The notes below the pieces were generated by a model. The model saw nothing but the letters and a program-made list of their open reading frames with translations. It was not told the origin of the DNA and ran no database searches. A DNA stretch of 64,000 nucleotides, from NCBI RefSeq assembly GCF_036421915.1, contig NZ_JAZGOM010000003.1; one strand, given 5' to 3'. Both the position numbers and the translations under genes were made by a program. This stretch comes from Georgenia_A wangjunii (GTDB taxonomy: Bacteria; Actinomycetota; Actinomycetes; Actinomycetales; Actinomycetaceae). Positions 1 through 7,438 of the stretch are shown piece by piece; the first letter of the stretch is position 1; the number at the start of each line of letters is the position of its first letter.

Positions 1-137
1 ATGAGCCCGACGTCCATCGCGTCGAGGGCCCAGCCCACGCCGGAGCCGACGAGGAGGCGGCCGTGCTCGCGCTTGAACGGGAGGCCGTCGAGGCGCTGCG
101 TGCGGGTCTGCGTGGGTGAGGGGGTGCCGGAAGCCAT
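1..137 (-). CDS. MFS transporter, N-terminal 45 residues only
   Basis: The gene runs off the left edge, so only its first 45 codons are present, starting at an ATG (bases 135-137 read on the minus strand). The predicted peptide begins MASGTPSPTQ and contains RLDGLPFKREHGRLLVGSG followed by GWALDAMDVGL, which is the start of the first transmembrane helix of sugar-porter-like major facilitator permeases (the D-A-M-D-x-G signature). A long polar leader before helix 1 is usual in this group. The substrate cannot be told from this fragment. It lies downstream of aceE on the same strand but a strong hairpin separates the two, so it is probably transcribed separately. Confidence 0.6.
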   Translation of the reverse strand, partial: MASGTPSPTQTRTQRLDGLPFKREHGRLLVGSGVGWALDAMDVGL

Positions 138-300
138 GAGGGTCCCATCTGGATCGGCAAGGACGGACCGGGTCGGTCGGTCGTCGGGCAACGCTAGTGA
201 TCATGGTCGCGGCGGTGGCTGCGGTGACCACGACTCGGGAACGCCGTCTCACGAACGCGGCGCGCCTGAGACGGAGCCTATGCCCGCCGGAACGACGGAC

Positions 301-334
301 GGGGCGGCCCGGACCCGAAGGTCCGTGCCGCCCC
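301..334 (-). terminator. Rho-independent-type hairpin after aceE
   Basis: Arms GGGGCGGC-C-GGACC and GGTCC-G-GCCGCCCC enclose a CGAA tetraloop, with one mismatch (C309/T326). It begins about 45 bp past the aceE stop codon. No T-run follows, which is common for terminators in very high-GC actinobacteria. Confidence 0.7.
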
Positions 335-379
335 GCCCGGGACGTGCTCACTGCGCGGGCAGCACCCGCGCCGCGTCGG

Positions 380-3130
380 TCAGGAGTCGCCGCCCGCGGT
401 GCCGCTCTCGCCCGCGTGGACGTCGAGGAGCCGGTACCGCTCGGCCGCCTGGCGCGGGGCGTCCGCGTCGACCTCGCCGCGTGCGGCGAGGGCCTGGAGC
501 GTGCGGACCACCATCGAGTGCGAGTCGATGAGGAAGTGCCGGCGCGCGGCGGCCCGCGTGTCGGAGAAACCGAAGCCGTCCGCCCCGAGCGTGAGGTACT
601 CGCCAGGCACCCAGGCCCGGATCATGTCCGGGACCATGTGGTCGAAGTCGCTCGTCGCGATGTACGGACCACCGGCGTCACGGAGCTTGGCCGTCACGTA
701 CGGCTCGCCGTGGTCGCCGGCCGGGTCGATGAACTTCTTCCGGTCCACCTCGAGCGCCTCGCGGCGCAGCTCGCCCCAGCTCGTCACGGACCAGACCGCG
801 GCGCGCACGCCCCAGTCCTCGGCGAGGATCTCGCGGGCGTGCAGGGCCCACGGCACACCCACGCCGGAGGCGAGGAGCTGGGCGCGCGGCCCGTCGCCCT
901 CGACGTCGGCGATCCTGTGGATGCCCTTGAGGATGCCCTCGACGTCGACGTCCTCCGGCTCGGCCGGCTGGACCATCGGCTCGTTGTACACCGTGAGGTA
1001 GTACATGACGTTCGGGTCGCGCGGGTCGTCCTTGCCGTACATGCGCTCGAGGCCGTCGCGGACGATGTGCCGGATCTCGTACCCGTACGCCGGGTCGAAG
1101 CTGAGCACCGCGGCGTTGGTCTGGGCCAGGATCGGCGAGTGGCCGTCCATGTGCTGCAGGCCCTCACCGGCGAGCGTCGTGCGCCCGGCCGTCGCGCCGA
1201 TGATGAACCCGCGCGCGAGCTGGTCGCCGGCGGCCCAGAAGGCGTCACCGGTGCGCTGGAAGCCGAACATCGAGTAGAAGATGTAGAACGGCACGAGCGG
1301 CTCGCCGAGCGTGGCGTAGGCCGTGCCCACCGTCTGCATCGCCGCGGCCGAACCGGCCTCGTTGATGCCGGTGTGCATGATCTGCCCGGTCTCGGACTCC
1401 TTGTAGCTGAGCATGAGCTCGGCGTCCACGGCCGTGTAGTTCTGGCCGTTGGTGTTGAAGATCTTCGCCGTCGGGAAGATCGCGTCCAGGCCGAACGTGC
1501 GCGCCTCGTCGGGGATGATCGGCACGATCCGCTTGCCGAACTCCTTGTCCTTGATGAGGTCCTTGAGCAGGCGCACGAACGCCATCGTCGTGGCGATCTC
1601 GTGCTTGCCCGAGCCCTTGGCGAGGACCTCGTAGGTCTTCTCGTCGGGCAGGGTGACCTCGGTGGGCGTGTCCCGGCGCTCGGGCAGGAACCCGCCCAGG
1701 GCCTTGCGGCGCTCGAGCATGTACTGCAGCTCGGGGGAGTCCGGCCCGGGGTGGTAGTACGGCGGGGCGTACGGGTCGGCGTCGATCTGCTCGTCGGTGA
1801 TCGGGATGCGGAGCGAGTCGCGCAGCATCTTGAGGTCGGTCGACTTGAGCTTCTTCATCTGGTGCGTGGCGTTGCGCCCGGCGAAGCTCGGGCCCAGGCC
1901 GTAACCCTTGATGGTGTGGGCGAGGATGACCGTCGGCTGCCCGGTGTGCTCCATGGCGGCCTTGTACGCGGCGAAGATCTTGCGGTAGTCGTGCCCGCCG
2001 CGCTTGAGCGCCCAGATCTCGTCGTCGGTCATGTTCGCCACGAGCGCCTTCGTGCGCGGGTCGCGCCCGAAGAAGTGCTCGCGGACGTAGGCGCCGTCGT
2101 TCGCCTTGTACGTCTGGTAGTCGCCGTCGCGCGTCTCGTTCATGAGGTTGACGAGCGCGCGGTCCTTGTCGGCGTTGAGCAGGGTGTCCCACTCGCGGCC
2201 CCACATGACCTTGATGACGTTCCAGCCGGCCCCGCGGAAGAACGCCTCGAGCTCCTGGATGATCTTCCCGTTGCCGCGGACCGGCCCGTCGAGGCGCTGG
2301 AGGTTGCAGTTGACGACGAAGGTGAGGTTGTCGAGGCCCTGCTGGGCGGCGTGCTGGAGCATGCCGCGCGACTCGGGCTCGTCCATCTCGCCATCGCCGA
2401 GGTACGCCCACACGTGCTGCTGGGAGGTGTCCTTGATGCCGCGCTCGTGGACGTAACGGTTCGTCCACGCCTGGTAGATCGCCTCCGCCGGGCCGAGGCC
2501 CATGGAGACGGTCGGGAACTCCCAGAAGTCCGGCATGAGCCGGGGGTGGGGATAGGAGGGCAGGCCGCGGCCGTTCTCCGGGTGGGAGTACTCCTGGCGG
2601 AACCCGTCGAGGTCGGCCTCGGTGAGGCGGCCCTCGAGGTAGGCGCGGGCGTAGTTGCCGGGTGCGGCGTGGCCCTGGAAGAAGACCTGGTCGCCACCGC
2701 CGGGGTGGTCCTTGCCGCGGAAGAAGTGGTTGAGGCCCACCTCGTACAGCGTCGCGATCGAGGCGTAGGTGGAGATGTGCCCGCCCACGGAGATCTCGGG
2801 GCGCTGGGCGCGGGTGACCATGACGGCGGCGTTCCACCGGATCCAGCCGCGGTACTTGCGCTCCGCCACCTCGTCACCGGGGAAGTAGGGCTCGTCGTGG
2901 ACGCCGATGGTGTTGACGTACGGCGTCGTCATCGGCGTCGGGATGGCGACGCTGCGCTCACGGGCACGCTTGAGCATGTTGAGGAGCACGTACCGGGCCC
3001 GGGGCCCGCCGCGCTCGTCGATGAGGCCGTCGAGGGACTCGAGCCACTCGCTGGTCTCCTCGGAGTCGATGTCCTTGACCTGGCTCAGCAGCCCGTTGAT
3101 CAGTGGGCCGGATCCGTCCTGTGGACTCAC
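380..3130 (-). CDS. aceE: Pyruvate dehydrogenase E1 component, homodimeric type
   Basis: Thiamine-diphosphate enzyme that decarboxylates pyruvate and transfers the acetyl group to the E2 lipoyl domain of the pyruvate dehydrogenase complex in the cytoplasm. The 916-residue length is typical of single-chain (E. coli/actinobacterial AceE) E1, not the alpha/beta form. Visible landmarks are GGHISTYAS near 117-125, the ThDP-binding stretch beginning LGDGEMDEPES near 244 and ending at NCNLQRLDGP near 274, and the C-terminal transketolase-like half. It starts at GTG 3130 (VSPQDGSGP); GAAAGAGGA upstream is a possible Shine-Dalgarno. It is divergent from the DUF3052-peroxiredoxin pair, the same arrangement as Rv2241 / Rv2239c-ahpE in Mycobacterium tuberculosis. 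Confidence 0.97.
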   Translation of the reverse strand: MSPQDGSGPLINGLLSQVKDIDSEETSEWLESLDGLIDERGGPRARYVLLNMLKRARERSVAIPTPMTTPYVNTIGVHDEPYFPGDEVAERKYRGWIRWNAAVMVTRAQRPEISVGGHISTYASIATLYEVGLNHFFRGKDHPGGGDQVFFQGHAAPGNYARAYLEGRLTEADLDGFRQEYSHPENGRGLPSYPHPRLMPDFWEFPTVSMGLGPAEAIYQAWTNRYVHERGIKDTSQQHVWAYLGDGEMDEPESRGMLQHAAQQGLDNLTFVVNCNLQRLDGPVRGNGKIIQELEAFFRGAGWNVIKVMWGREWDTLLNADKDRALVNLMNETRDGDYQTYKANDGAYVREHFFGRDPRTKALVANMTDDEIWALKRGGHDYRKIFAAYKAAMEHTGQPTVILAHTIKGYGLGPSFAGRNATHQMKKLKSTDLKMLRDSLRIPITDEQIDADPYAPPYYHPGPDSPELQYMLERRKALGGFLPERRDTPTEVTLPDEKTYEVLAKGSGKHEIATTMAFVRLLKDLIKDKEFGKRIVPIIPDEARTFGLDAIFPTAKIFNTNGQNYTAVDAELMLSYKESETGQIMHTGINEAGSAAAMQTVGTAYATLGEPLVPFYIFYSMFGFQRTGDAFWAAGDQLARGFIIGATAGRTTLAGEGLQHMDGHSPILAQTNAAVLSFDPAYGYEIRHIVRDGLERMYGKDDPRDPNVMYYLTVYNEPMVQPAEPEDVDVEGILKGIHRIADVEGDGPRAQLLASGVGVPWALHAREILAEDWGVRAAVWSVTSWGELRREALEVDRKKFIDPAGDHGEPYVTAKLRDAGGPYIATSDFDHMVPDMIRAWVPGEYLTLGADGFGFSDTRAAARRHFLIDSHSMVVRTLQALAARGEVDADAPRQAAERYRLLDVHAGESGTAGGDS

Positions 3131-3437
3131 GCAGTCCTCTTTCCCTCAGGCGTCGACCTTGACGACGCGCAGTTCGTGGTGGCGCGGTGTCACTTAGATT
3201 AGGTCCATTGTCGTGCCCCGCGTGACCCGGCGCCATGCCCCAGGGGTGCGGCGGGCTATGACTTTGCCGACACTTGACACGCGTTGCCGATTTTCGAGCG
3301 GCGGGCGGCGCGCCGGAACCGCATCTGGACCTCCGGGCTTGCGCTGCCCCCTCCCACTACGGTGGGGTCATGACGCACGCGTGGTACTCATGGTGGGACC
3401 GTCCTGGTCCGCCGCAGAGGAGAGGTAGGGAAAGGAC
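3131..3437. promoter_or_regulatory. Divergent intergenic region between aceE and the DUF3052 gene
   Basis: 307 bp with no gene. On the minus strand TAATCT (3196-3201) is a plausible -10 for aceE, giving a leader of about 60 nt. On the plus strand TACGGT (3358-3363) is a possible -10 for the DUF3052 gene, and GGGAAAGGAC before GTG 3438 is its ribosome binding site. TTGACA at 3274-3279 has no matching -10 at normal spacing. No strong palindrome that would mark a repressor site was seen. Confidence 0.35.
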
Positions 3438-3857
3438 GTGGCAGTGACCGCTGGCCCCACGGGCAGCAGGTTCGGTTTCACCGCCGGGCAGGTCGTCCAG
3501 GAGTTCGGGTACGACGACGACGTCGACCAGGACCTCCGGGAAGAGATCGAAGAGGCGACCGGGTCCGAGCTGGCCTACGAGGACCACGCCGACGTCGTCG
3601 ACGGCACCATCATCTGGTGGCGCGAGGACGACGCCGAGGCAGGCGACCTCACCGACCTCCTCGTGGACGCGACCGCCAACCTCGACGACGGCGGCCTCAT
3701 CTGGGTCCTCACGCCCAAGCCGGGCCGGGGCGGCCACGTGCGCCCCGCGGACGTGGAGGAGGCGGCGCGCACGGCGGGCCTGCAGCCGACGTCCGCCGTC
3801 TCGGCCGGTGCGAACTGGTCGGGCATCCGCCTCGCCGCCCGCGGCCGTGGACGCTGA
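3438..3857 (+). CDS. DUF3052 family protein
   Basis: 139-residue acidic protein of the actinobacterial DUF3052 family (relative of Rv2239c); function not established. The family pattern is visible: GFTAGQVVQEFGYDDDVD near residues 13-30, ELAYEDHADVVDGTIIWW, and LLVDATANLDDGGLIWVLTPK leading to a C-terminal VSAGANWSGIRL. No signal peptide or membrane segment. It starts at GTG 3438 after GGGAAAGGAC. Its last 11 bases overlap the next gene, so the two are very probably translated together. Conserved location beside aceE and an AhpE-like peroxiredoxin suggests a shared physiological link, but nothing in the sequence identifies an activity. Confidence 0.9.
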   Translation: MAVTAGPTGSRFGFTAGQVVQEFGYDDDVDQDLREEIEEATGSELAYEDHADVVDGTIIWWREDDAEAGDLTDLLVDATANLDDGGLIWVLTPKPGRGGHVRPADVEEAARTAGLQPTSAVSAGANWSGIRLAARGRGR

Positions 3858-4473
3858 TCCGCCAGACCTCCTCCCGGCGCTCGGTGCGCCGGCCCCGGAC
3901 CTCGAGCTCCCCGACACCCACGGGACGCCCGTCCGCCTGAGCGCGCTCCGCGGCGCTCCCGCGCTGGTCGTGTTCGTCCCGTTCGCCTTCACGCGCGTCT
4001 GCACGGGCGAGCTCGCCGCGCTGCAGGACGCCTGCGGGGGAGCGGCGGACGACGGCGGGGCTTCCGACGGCGGGGTCGGCGCGCTCGGGCGGGTGAGCGA
4101 GCCCGGCGCCGCCGCTGGCCCCCGCTCCGGCTCGGGCTCCGGGCTCGCCTCCGCCGCGACGCTCCCGGCCCGGGACGGTGCGCGGAGCGCGACGACGCTC
4201 GACGGCGCGCGGGTGCTCGCCGTCTCGTGCGACCCGGTCTTCACCCTGCGGGCGTGGGCGGAGCAGGAAGCGTTCGGGTTCGACCTCCTGTCCGACTTCT
4301 GGCCGCACGGCGCGGCCGCCCGGGCGTACGGCGTCTTCGACCCCGCGACCGGCCACGCCCGCCGGGGCACGTTCCTCGTCGACGCCGACGGCGTCCTGCG
4401 CTGGTCCGTGCTGTCCCCGGGCGGCGCCCCCCGGGACGTCGCGGACTACCGGGCGGCGATCGCGGCGCTGTGA
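3847..4473 (+). CDS. AhpE-like peroxiredoxin with a low-complexity insertion
   Basis: Thiol peroxidase of the AhpC/TSA superfamily, predicted to reduce hydroperoxides in the cytoplasm. The start is taken as GTG 3847, overlapping the DUF3052 gene by 11 bp, because it gives the family N-terminus DLLPALGAPAPDLELPDTHG. The peroxidatic cysteine lies in FVPFAFTRVCTGELAALQDA, with the expected T/S three residues before Cys and Glu two after it. The C-terminal half (RVLAVSCDPVFTLRAWAEQE, then DLLSDFWPHGAAARAYGVF) completes the fold. Between the two halves sits an unusual stretch of about 50 Gly/Ala/Ser/Pro-rich residues absent from typical 153-residue AhpE. A second Cys (VSCDP) is present. 208 residues in all. 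Confidence 0.88.
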   Translation: MDADPPDLLPALGAPAPDLELPDTHGTPVRLSALRGAPALVVFVPFAFTRVCTGELAALQDACGGAADDGGASDGGVGALGRVSEPGAAAGPRSGSGSGLASAATLPARDGARSATTLDGARVLAVSCDPVFTLRAWAEQEAFGFDLLSDFWPHGAAARAYGVFDPATGHARRGTFLVDADGVLRWSVLSPGGAPRDVADYRAAIAAL

Positions 4474-4497
4474 GCCTCTAGGCTTGCGCGTGCACCA

Positions 4498-4571
4498 GGG
4501 CCTGTAGCTCAGTTGGTCAGAGCGCCGCGTTTACACCGCGGAGGTCGCCGGTTCGAGACCGGCCGGGCCCA
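4498..4571 (+). tRNA. tRNA-Val (anticodon UAC)
   Basis: A 74-nt cloverleaf. The acceptor stem pairs GGGCCTG with CGGGCCC (one G-T pair) and has discriminator A; the D arm contains AGCTCAGTTGGTCAGAGC; the anticodon stem CCGCG/CGCGG closes the loop TTTACAC, anticodon TAC, reading GUA valine codons; the T arm is GCCGG-TTCGAGA-CCGGC. CCA is not encoded in full. It lies 24 bp after the peroxiredoxin stop, so it may be co-transcribed with that operon. Confidence 0.97.
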
Positions 4572-4575
4572 CCCA

Positions 4576-4594
4576 CGAGCGGACTCCCCGCTCG
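4576..4594 (+). terminator. Hairpin after tRNA-Val
   Basis: CGAGCGG-ACTCC-CCGCTCG: a 7-bp perfect stem that begins 5 nt past the tRNA 3' end and is followed by GAAAGT. It probably ends the tRNA transcript. Confidence 0.55.
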
Positions 4595-4661
4595 GAAAGT
4601 CACGTCGTCAGCGGTGTGAGGGCGGCGACCTACGAGCCCTCCGGCGAGCAGGCGCGCCGGG

Positions 4662-5237
4662 TCAGGCGACAGGATCACGCAGGATCGTGCGCAGCGTGTC
4701 CTGCGGGGTGTCGCGCGTGAACCCGTCGAGGTGGAGCTCGTGGTGGGGGCCGCTTCGGTGAAGTCCTCGATCCCGAGCGAACGTGCCCAGCTGTTCGAGC
4801 GTGGCGAGCTCCTCCGCGAACGGCCCGTGATGCATGACCTGCACGACGTCCTGCTCGGCGATGCTGTGCAGCTCGATGGTGTCGCCGCCGCGGTCCGAGC
4901 TGCTCGCTGCGCGGGAGCGTGCTGCCGTCAGCTCGTCGGACGTGGTGCCGGTGGGAACGACGGCAAGGATTCGGTACAGCAACGACGGGACCGGGTTGAC
5001 GGTGTAGAAGTCCGCGATCTCGACCGGTTCGGACCCCGCCGGGTACCAGTACTGGATCTCGATGACCGGATCCCCGCCGTTGGTGACCTGGCGCGTGACA
5101 TCGCCGATGAGGGCCTTCTTGCGGTAGAACTCGTCGGTTCCGGGTGAGCCGGATCCGAGGATCGACGCGTACGTCGAGGCTGGGGCGCGGACGTGCTCGG
5201 GTGAGTCCGGTGCACGGAGGTGAGGTGTGGTGGGCAT
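4662..5237 (-). CDS. GyrI-like small-molecule-binding domain protein
   Basis: 191 residues starting at ATG 5237 (MPTTPHLRAPDSP), chosen over longer in-frame starts because AAAGG lies at a suitable distance and coding bias begins here. The C-terminal two thirds resemble the GyrI-like/effector-binding fold: PVIEIQYWYPAG, then FYTVNPVPSLLYRIL, a central VVQVMHHGPFAEELATLEQL, and the terminal HHELHLDGFTRDT-x-LRTILRDPVA block typical of the family. Such domains bind hydrophobic or cationic small molecules alone or fused to regulators. It is the last gene downstream of the TetR-MazG-SDR operon, 142 bp after the SDR stop. A paralogue occurs at 8795-9427. Function is inferred from fold-level similarity only. 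Confidence 0.72.
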   Translation of the reverse strand: MPTTPHLRAPDSPEHVRAPASTYASILGSGSPGTDEFYRKKALIGDVTRQVTNGGDPVIEIQYWYPAGSEPVEIADFYTVNPVPSLLYRILAVVPTGTTSDELTAARSRAASSSDRGGDTIELHSIAEQDVVQVMHHGPFAEELATLEQLGTFARDRGLHRSGPHHELHLDGFTRDTPQDTLRTILRDPVA

Positions 5238-5379
5238 TGTTCTGAACCTTTCGTCGTGAGCTCGCCGGTTCGGAGGTCGGCGCTGGTGGTGCCGCCGATG
5301 GTCGCGACCGGTGGGATCCGTGAACGGCGCCTGGGCGCCGGCGCTGCTGCGTGGTGCCACAGCTCTGGTGGTGGGGCGC

Positions 5380-6153
5380 TCAGGCGCTGTAGCCGCCGTC
5401 GATGTCGAGCGATGCGCCGTTGATGTAGGCGCCTTCTTCGCCGGCGAGATGCGAGACGAGTGCTGCCACTTCGCTCACCGTGCCGAATCGTCCGACGGGG
5501 ATGGTCCCGCGAAGGGTGTCACCCGCGGGCCCGCTGGCAGGGTTCGCTGGGGTGTCCACCGGCCCCGGTTGCACGTTGTTGATCGTGATCCGGCGCGGGC
5601 CCAGCTCGCGGGACATGCCGCGGACGAGGCTGGCGATCGCGCCTTTCGTCATGCCGTAGATCGAGGAGACGTCGTCGGGGAAGTGGTGCGAGGTGACGCT
5701 GCCGATCGTGATGATCCGACCGCCCTCCTGCAGGTGCGGGGCTGCGAAGCGGATGGTGTCGAGCGTGCCCCGGATGTTCACCGCGATCATGCGGTCGATC
5801 TCGTCGTCGGACAGGTGCTGGACCCGCTTCAGTGTCCCGCCTCCGGCGTTGGACACCACGATGTCCAGACGTCCCTCGCGGGCGACGACGGCGGTGATGG
5901 CGTCACGGATCGCTGCTCGGTCGGCGCTGTCGACCCGGACTCCCGCGGCGTAACCACCCGATCCGACGACGGCCGTGGTCAGCGCGTCTGCCTCACCCAC
6001 GGAAGAGGCGTAGGTGAAGATCACCCGCGCGCCCTCGGCTGCGAGACGGCGGACGATGCCGGCGCCGATACCGCGGGCGCCACCGGTGACGACCGCGACC
6101 TTGCCGGTGTGGCGCTCGATGGTCCCAGGCGTGGCGGTCAGGGTGCTGGTCAC
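5380..6153 (-). CDS. SDR family NAD(P)-dependent oxidoreductase
   Basis: Classical short-chain dehydrogenase/reductase of 257 residues. The Rossmann motif VAVVTGGARGIGAGIVRRL is near residues 18-36, the NAG motif is in VSNAGGG, the catalytic Ser is in TIGSVTSH, and YGMTK supplies Tyr and Lys. The C-terminus GAYINGASLDIDGGYSA is typical of the 3-oxoacyl-reductase-like group. Start is GTG 6153, overlapping the stop of the MazG-like gene in GTGA; longer in-frame starts would run far into that gene. It is part of the TetR-controlled operon 7183-5380, so its substrate may be the compound, or a product of the compound, sensed by TetR. The substrate cannot be assigned. Confidence 0.9.
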   Translation of the reverse strand: MTSTLTATPGTIERHTGKVAVVTGGARGIGAGIVRRLAAEGARVIFTYASSVGEADALTTAVVGSGGYAAGVRVDSADRAAIRDAITAVVAREGRLDIVVSNAGGGTLKRVQHLSDDEIDRMIAVNIRGTLDTIRFAAPHLQEGGRIITIGSVTSHHFPDDVSSIYGMTKGAIASLVRGMSRELGPRRITINNVQPGPVDTPANPASGPAGDTLRGTIPVGRFGTVSEVAALVSHLAGEEGAYINGASLDIDGGYSA

Positions 6154-6545
6154 GAGTCCTCGCCAGATGTTCGTGGCTCGGCCTGGCTCGGCTCGGTCGG
6201 GGCGGTGCGGGCGATCGTCTCGTCCAGTCCGGCGCGGATCGTGGCCATGGTGCCCGTGAAGGCCTGGTTGATGTCGATGTCGAGCCTGTCGGCGAGGACG
6301 AAGACCCACCACAGGGCCTCCGCGAGCTTGTGCTTCAGCTCTGCGTCCGCGTCACCGTCGATGGCCCACGTCCCGTCGTGCGCGAGGAGCAGGCGCCCGA
6401 TGTGGCCGACGTCTCCGGTGAAGCCGATCATCAGCTCATGCAGGGACCAGGTCTTGCCGTTGAAGCGCTGCTCGAGGACCTCGTAGAGGCGGCGGACGTC
6501 GAGCGCTTCGTCGCGAGCGGGCGCGAGGGTGAGGGATTCGGTCAT
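6150..6545 (-). CDS. MazG-like nucleotide pyrophosphohydrolase-fold protein
   Basis: 131 residues, all-helical. The segment KLAEALWWVFVLADRLDIDINQAF resembles the second half of MazG/RS21-C6-type NTP pyrophosphohydrolases, where an E-x-x-x-x-x-E/D pattern binds magnesium. WSLHELMIGFTGDVGHIGRLLL provides the first helical pair. The canonical EExxE metal motif is not obvious, so catalytic activity is uncertain. The gene starts in ATGA overlapping the TetR stop and its own stop overlaps the SDR start, so TetR, this protein and the SDR are tightly coupled. Family call by pattern recognition only. Confidence 0.65.
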   Translation of the reverse strand: MTESLTLAPARDEALDVRRLYEVLEQRFNGKTWSLHELMIGFTGDVGHIGRLLLAHDGTWAIDGDADAELKHKLAEALWWVFVLADRLDIDINQAFTGTMATIRAGLDETIARTAPTEPSQAEPRTSGEDS

Positions 6546-7183
6546 GTGTTCATGCCTCTCGGAGCGGGTGGGGGCGTATCGCGGTGACGGGAGCCGTCAC
6601 CGGGTGCGGGGAAGACGGCGAGTGAGCGGCGTGCGAGGGCGAGGAGGGTGTGTCGTGGTTCGCCGTCGGCGGCGCGGATGGCGAAGCCGGTGGTGAGGGT
6701 GATGAGAAATCGGGCGAGGTCCTCCGGGTTCTCGTCAGCGGGGAGATCTCCGTCAGAGATCGCCTGGCGGAACCGGACGGTGAGACGCTCCTGGATCACC
6801 TTGCGGTTCTCGGTGAGGAGAGAGAACGCGTCCGCCTCGTCGGTGACCATCGCCTGCACCGACAGGCATCCGGCCGGCCGGCCCGGAGTCGTGACCGCCT
6901 CCGCGTTGCCCGTCAAGAACGCCTCTGCGACCTCGCGTGCCGTGGGCTTCGCGAGTGCGGCATCGACGTATGCCATGTTCCGGCCGATGTAGCGCTCCAG
7001 CGCGGTGCGGAACAGCTGGGCCTTGTCGCCGAACGCCCGGTACAGAGCCGGCCGGCTGACGTTCATCGCATGTGTGAGCTCCGTCAGCCCGGTGCTCTCG
7101 TAACCGTGCCGCCAGAACGTGTCGATGGCCGCGTCGAGTGCCGTCTCCGGGTCGAATCCTCGGGGGCGTCCACCAGCTGCCAT
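6542..7183 (-). CDS. TetR/AcrR family transcriptional regulator
   Basis: 213 residues from ATG 7183 (MAAGGRPRGF), chosen because GAGGAGGG stands directly before it. The N-terminal helix-turn-helix domain is clear: ALDAAIDTFWRHGYESTGL followed by LTHAMNVSRPALYRAFGDK. The C-terminal ligand domain includes PGRPAGCLSVQAMVT and FLITLTTGFAIRAADGEP, as in the YxaF/LmrA-like or AcrR-type groups. It heads a three-gene operon with MazG-like and SDR proteins and has a perfect-armed palindrome just upstream, so it probably represses itself and the operon until an unknown ligand binds. No Cys-based or metal-sensing motif stands out. Confidence 0.92.
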   Translation of the reverse strand: MAAGGRPRGFDPETALDAAIDTFWRHGYESTGLTELTHAMNVSRPALYRAFGDKAQLFRTALERYIGRNMAYVDAALAKPTAREVAEAFLTGNAEAVTTPGRPAGCLSVQAMVTDEADAFSLLTENRKVIQERLTVRFRQAISDGDLPADENPEDLARFLITLTTGFAIRAADGEPRHTLLALARRSLAVFPAPGDGSRHRDTPPPAPRGMNT

Positions 7184-7195
7184 CGGGCCCTCCTC

Positions 7196-7223
7196 ATGTT
7201 TCGTATCGATCGGTACGAAACAT
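7196..7223. promoter_or_regulatory. Probable TetR operator
   Basis: Inverted repeat with perfect 10-bp arms, ATGTTTCGTA and TACGAAACAT, around an 8-bp centre that is itself nearly symmetric (one mismatch over 28 bp). It begins 12 bp before the tetR start codon and abuts its Shine-Dalgarno, so a bound repressor would cover the 5' end of the transcript or the promoter. The A+T-rich arms contrast with the flanking GC-rich DNA. Confidence 0.85.
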
Positions 7224-7438
7224 ACGCTAGCACGGCGGGCGCTCGATGAGCGGCTGCGGTCGGACGCTGAGGGAGAGCGTCCACGCTCGCGAGCGGTGGC
7301 GTCAGCGTCGGGCACCCTGCTCGGGCGCCCGCGGTGCCCGGGGGCGGAGGCCGGCTACGTACGATGGGCGTGGTGGCTGGTCGCGACGCGCTCGGTGAGC
7401 TGCGGAGCGTCTGACGAGCGAAGGAGGGGCGGGACGTC

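Noticed and set aside
197..3202. A 1001-codon open frame on the plus strand opposite aceE
   Set aside because: Arg/Val/Glu-rich low-complexity translation that mirrors the aceE codons; typical antisense shadow in very high-GC DNA. aceE on the other strand is unambiguous.
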